Assembly: GCA_024641835.1 (NCBI GenBank)
Contig: JAHECH010000131.1
Location: 1-8,870 of the forward strand
DNA: 8,870 bases
Source of the DNA: Deltaproteobacteria bacterium
Lineage (GTDB): Bacteria > Desulfobacterota > DSM-4660 > Desulfatiglandales > HGW-15
Reading direction: 5' to 3'
In this document: positions 6,954 through 8,870 of the stretch, piece after piece
Numbering within the stretch: the first letter of the stretch is position 1
Layout of the letters: each line of letters opens with the position of its first letter
Program-made: the position numbers and the translations under genes
Notes under the pieces: generated by a model
The model's input: the letters and a program-made list of their open reading frames with translations, nothing else
The model's database searches: none
What the model was told of the DNA's origin: nothing

Positions 6954-8870
6954 ATGAAAAGAAGGTGGGTAATCGGCTTAGTGCTCGTCGCCCTAATCCT
7001 GTTCTGGTGGGTGCTTTCCATTTATCCTGACTGGCTCTGGTTCGGGAAACTCAACTATTCGTCGGTTTTCTGGACAATGCTCCTGACCAAATTCAGCATC
7101 GGTCTGGCAAACTGGCTCCTTTTTATGCTTATCATTGCCGCGAACCTATACGTTGCCTCTCGTTTCAAGTCCCGATTTCCAGTCAAATCAGCCCGTGGAA
7201 GGGAAGGGGACTACCAGGCTCCACTGGGGCTCTCGGTAAAATCGGGCAGTCTTCTCCTTGGAGCGATTGTGGTCGTGATCAGCTTGATTGTCGCCTCAAT
7301 AGGCTCCTCTGAATGGGACGTGGTTCTTCGCTTCTTTCATCAACAACCCTTTGGTGGCAACGACCCTATTTTCGACAGAAATATGTCATTTTATGTGTTT
7401 TCTTTACCTTTCTATCTCTTCCTCCAGAGCGACCTCCTGACCCTGTTCATTTTTTCAGCCATCATCACGGTCGGGTGGTTCCTGAAAAAGGGTGCCATTC
7501 AAGTAACCAATCTCGGGGGATTCGATCAAGCTGAAGCTAAACAGGCCGCCGCACCCAAAATCGATATTGACCCCCGGGCAATCAGCCACCTCATTTTTCT
7601 TGGAGGTATCATCGTTCTGCTCCTCGCCTGGGGTTATCGGCTCAAGATGTTCAACCTCCTCTATTCGACCGCAGGGGCTGCCCCTGGGGCCGGATACACC
7701 GACGTCCACGTCAACCTCATTTCATACGGTGTAATGATTTTTGTTTCTCTCGCTTTTGCATTGGTCCTCTTCATCAGTGCCTTTAGGACCAGGAAAAAAC
7801 TGGTCTGGCTGAGCGTTGGAACCTGGCTGGGAATGATAGTGCTGCTAACTACCATCATCCCCATGGTGGTGCAAAAAACTGTGGTCAAGCCGAATGAATT
7901 GGCAAAGGAATCTCCTTACATTGATTACAACATCCAGTACACCCGTGAGGCCTATAATCTAAATATGATTAAAGAGGTCAGTTTCCCGGCGGGTGAGAAC
8001 CTGACCATGCAGAACATCAAATCGAACCAGGCGACCATCAATAATATCAGGATCTGGGATGAGCGCCCCTTGCTGCAAACCTACAATCAGCTCCAATCAA
8101 TACGGCTCTATTTTGAGTTCAACGATGTGGACGTTGATCGGTATCAGATAAATGATAGTTACAGGCAGGTAATGTTGTCTGGACGGGAACTCGATGTGAA
8201 CGCGCTTCCGCCTCAGGCCAACACATGGGTCAACCGGCATCTGATTTACACCCATGGTTACGGCTTGACCATGAATCCGGTCAACAAGGTGACGAGTGAA
8301 GGGCTTCCAGACCTCCTGATCAAGGATCTGCCTCCTGTTATTGACTTTGACATGAGGATAGAGCATCCGGAAATCTATTATGGAGAAAAGACAGATGGGT
8401 ATGTTCTTGTCAAGACCAAAACCGAGGAATTTGATTACCCCAAGGGCGACGAGAATGTGTACACCCATTATGAAGGAACGGGAGGGGTCCCCATAAGCTC
8501 ATTTACCAGAAGGATCCTCTTTTCGCTGGAATTCCTGGACCCCCAAATCCTGTTCACCACTTCCCTGGGGCCAGAGAGCAGGATCATGTACAATCGAAGG
8601 ATCGATGCACGCGTACGGGCGATCGCCCCATTTCTGGATTATGACGGCGACCCCTACCTGGTTGTCTCAGGGGGAAGGCTCAAGTGGATTCAGGACGCTT
8701 ACACGAACTCCAACATGTATCCCTATTCCACCCGGTCCTATGACTATTTCAACAAAGGCTTGAACTACATCCGCAATTCGGTCAAGGTCGTCATCGATGC
8801 CTACAGCGGCGATGTATCCTTTTACATGATTGATCAAAAGGACCCCATTGTAAGGACTTATGCGAGTATA
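6954..8870 (+). CDS. UPF0182 family large membrane protein (COG1615), 3' end beyond the window
   Basis: The frame is open for 639 codons and runs off the right edge; family members are usually about 900-1000 residues. The N-terminal third is a membrane domain with about seven hydrophobic segments (near residues 5-24, 44-66, 97-117, 153-176, 210-228, 254-275 and 284-304). A large soluble domain follows, predicted outside the membrane. Stretches I recognise from UPF0182 are ESPYIDYNIQYTREAYNL (319-336), IWDERPL (367-373), ANTWVNRHLIYTHGYG (422-437), and the region 590-627 containing STRSYDYFN, NYIRNSVK and DAYSGDVSFY. The function is unknown and I do not see a catalytic motif. It follows nuoN in the same direction after 196 bases, probably as its own unit. 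Codon use is more AT-rich, with more AGG and ATA, than in the nuo genes, suggesting a different history. Confidence 0.9.
   Translation, partial: MKRRWVIGLVLVALILFWWVLSIYPDWLWFGKLNYSSVFWTMLLTKFSIGLANWLLFMLIIAANLYVASRFKSRFPVKSARGREGDYQAPLGLSVKSGSLLLGAIVVVISLIVASIGSSEWDVVLRFFHQQPFGGNDPIFDRNMSFYVFSLPFYLFLQSDLLTLFIFSAIITVGWFLKKGAIQVTNLGGFDQAEAKQAAAPKIDIDPRAISHLIFLGGIIVLLLAWGYRLKMFNLLYSTAGAAPGAGYTDVHVNLISYGVMIFVSLAFALVLFISAFRTRKKLVWLSVGTWLGMIVLLTTIIPMVVQKTVVKPNELAKESPYIDYNIQYTREAYNLNMIKEVSFPAGENLTMQNIKSNQATINNIRIWDERPLLQTYNQLQSIRLYFEFNDVDVDRYQINDSYRQVMLSGRELDVNALPPQANTWVNRHLIYTHGYGLTMNPVNKVTSEGLPDLLIKDLPPVIDFDMRIEHPEIYYGEKTDGYVLVKTKTEEFDYPKGDENVYTHYEGTGGVPISSFTRRILFSLEFLDPQILFTTSLGPESRIMYNRRIDARVRAIAPFLDYDGDPYLVVSGGRLKWIQDAYTNSNMYPYSTRSYDYFNKGLNYIRNSVKVVIDAYSGDVSFYMIDQKDPIVRTYASI

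Noticed and set aside
6947..7030. Short open frame from the ATG at 6947, overlapping the UPF0182 start
   Set aside because: It begins 1 base after the ribosome binding site, is out of frame and stops after 27 codons. The 6954 frame continues for 639 codons with clear family similarity.
8097..8468. Antisense open frame of 123 codons inside the UPF0182 gene
   Set aside because: It is fully contained in a conserved part of the UPF0182 coding frame, has no evident ribosome binding site, and its translation is unrecognisable.
1..8870. Possible new defence, mobile or biosynthetic system
   Set aside because: Every base from 1 to 6757 is accounted for by standard complex I genes in canonical order and their spacers, and the remainder by one known family. 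I saw no transposase, integrase, tRNA, CRISPR spacing or accessory cassette.

Overview
This window carries the distal, membrane-arm part of a respiratory complex I (NADH:quinone oxidoreductase, nuo) operon on the + strand, followed by the first two thirds or so of an unrelated large membrane-protein gene of the UPF0182/COG1615 family. The gene order is nuoH (last 38 codons only), nuoI, nuoJ, nuoK, nuoL, nuoM, nuoN, about 200 bases without a gene, then UPF0182, which is still open at the right edge.

Layout: 1-119 is the end of nuoH. From 136 to 3532, nuoI, J, K and L are packed with gaps of 1-3 bases, so they are almost certainly one transcript with coupled translation. A 62-base gap (3533-3594) separates nuoL from nuoM and holds a degenerate 7-base tandem repeat. 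nuoM and nuoN overlap by 14 bases. Positions 6758-6953 hold no gene, only weak promoter-like and terminator-like signals. UPF0182 starts at 6954 behind a strong ribosome binding site.

How the genes work together: NuoI carries two [4Fe-4S] clusters that pass electrons from the peripheral arm towards the quinone site at NuoH. NuoJ and NuoK form the junction of the membrane arm. NuoN, NuoM and NuoL are the three antiporter-like proton-pumping subunits. The key buried Glu, Lys and His residues are all present in K, L, M and N, and no reading frame is broken, so this looks like a working complex I. The genes for the peripheral-arm subunits (A-G) are not in the window and presumably lie to the left.

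Organism: a bacterium with moderately high GC and ordinary Shine-Dalgarno sites. The NuoI and NuoL sequence style, a UPF0182 gene (common in Actinobacteria, Cyanobacteria, Firmicutes and deltaproteobacterial lines, absent from E. coli) and the heptamer spacer repeat together suggest a Desulfobacterota/deltaproteobacterium-like anaerobe. This is inference at modest confidence.

I see no mobile element, CRISPR array, RNA gene or new multi-gene system. The points that deserve a second look are the heptamer repeat before nuoM, the missing ribosome binding site at nuoM, the C-terminal tail of NuoM, and the uncharacterised UPF0182 gene with its somewhat different base composition.
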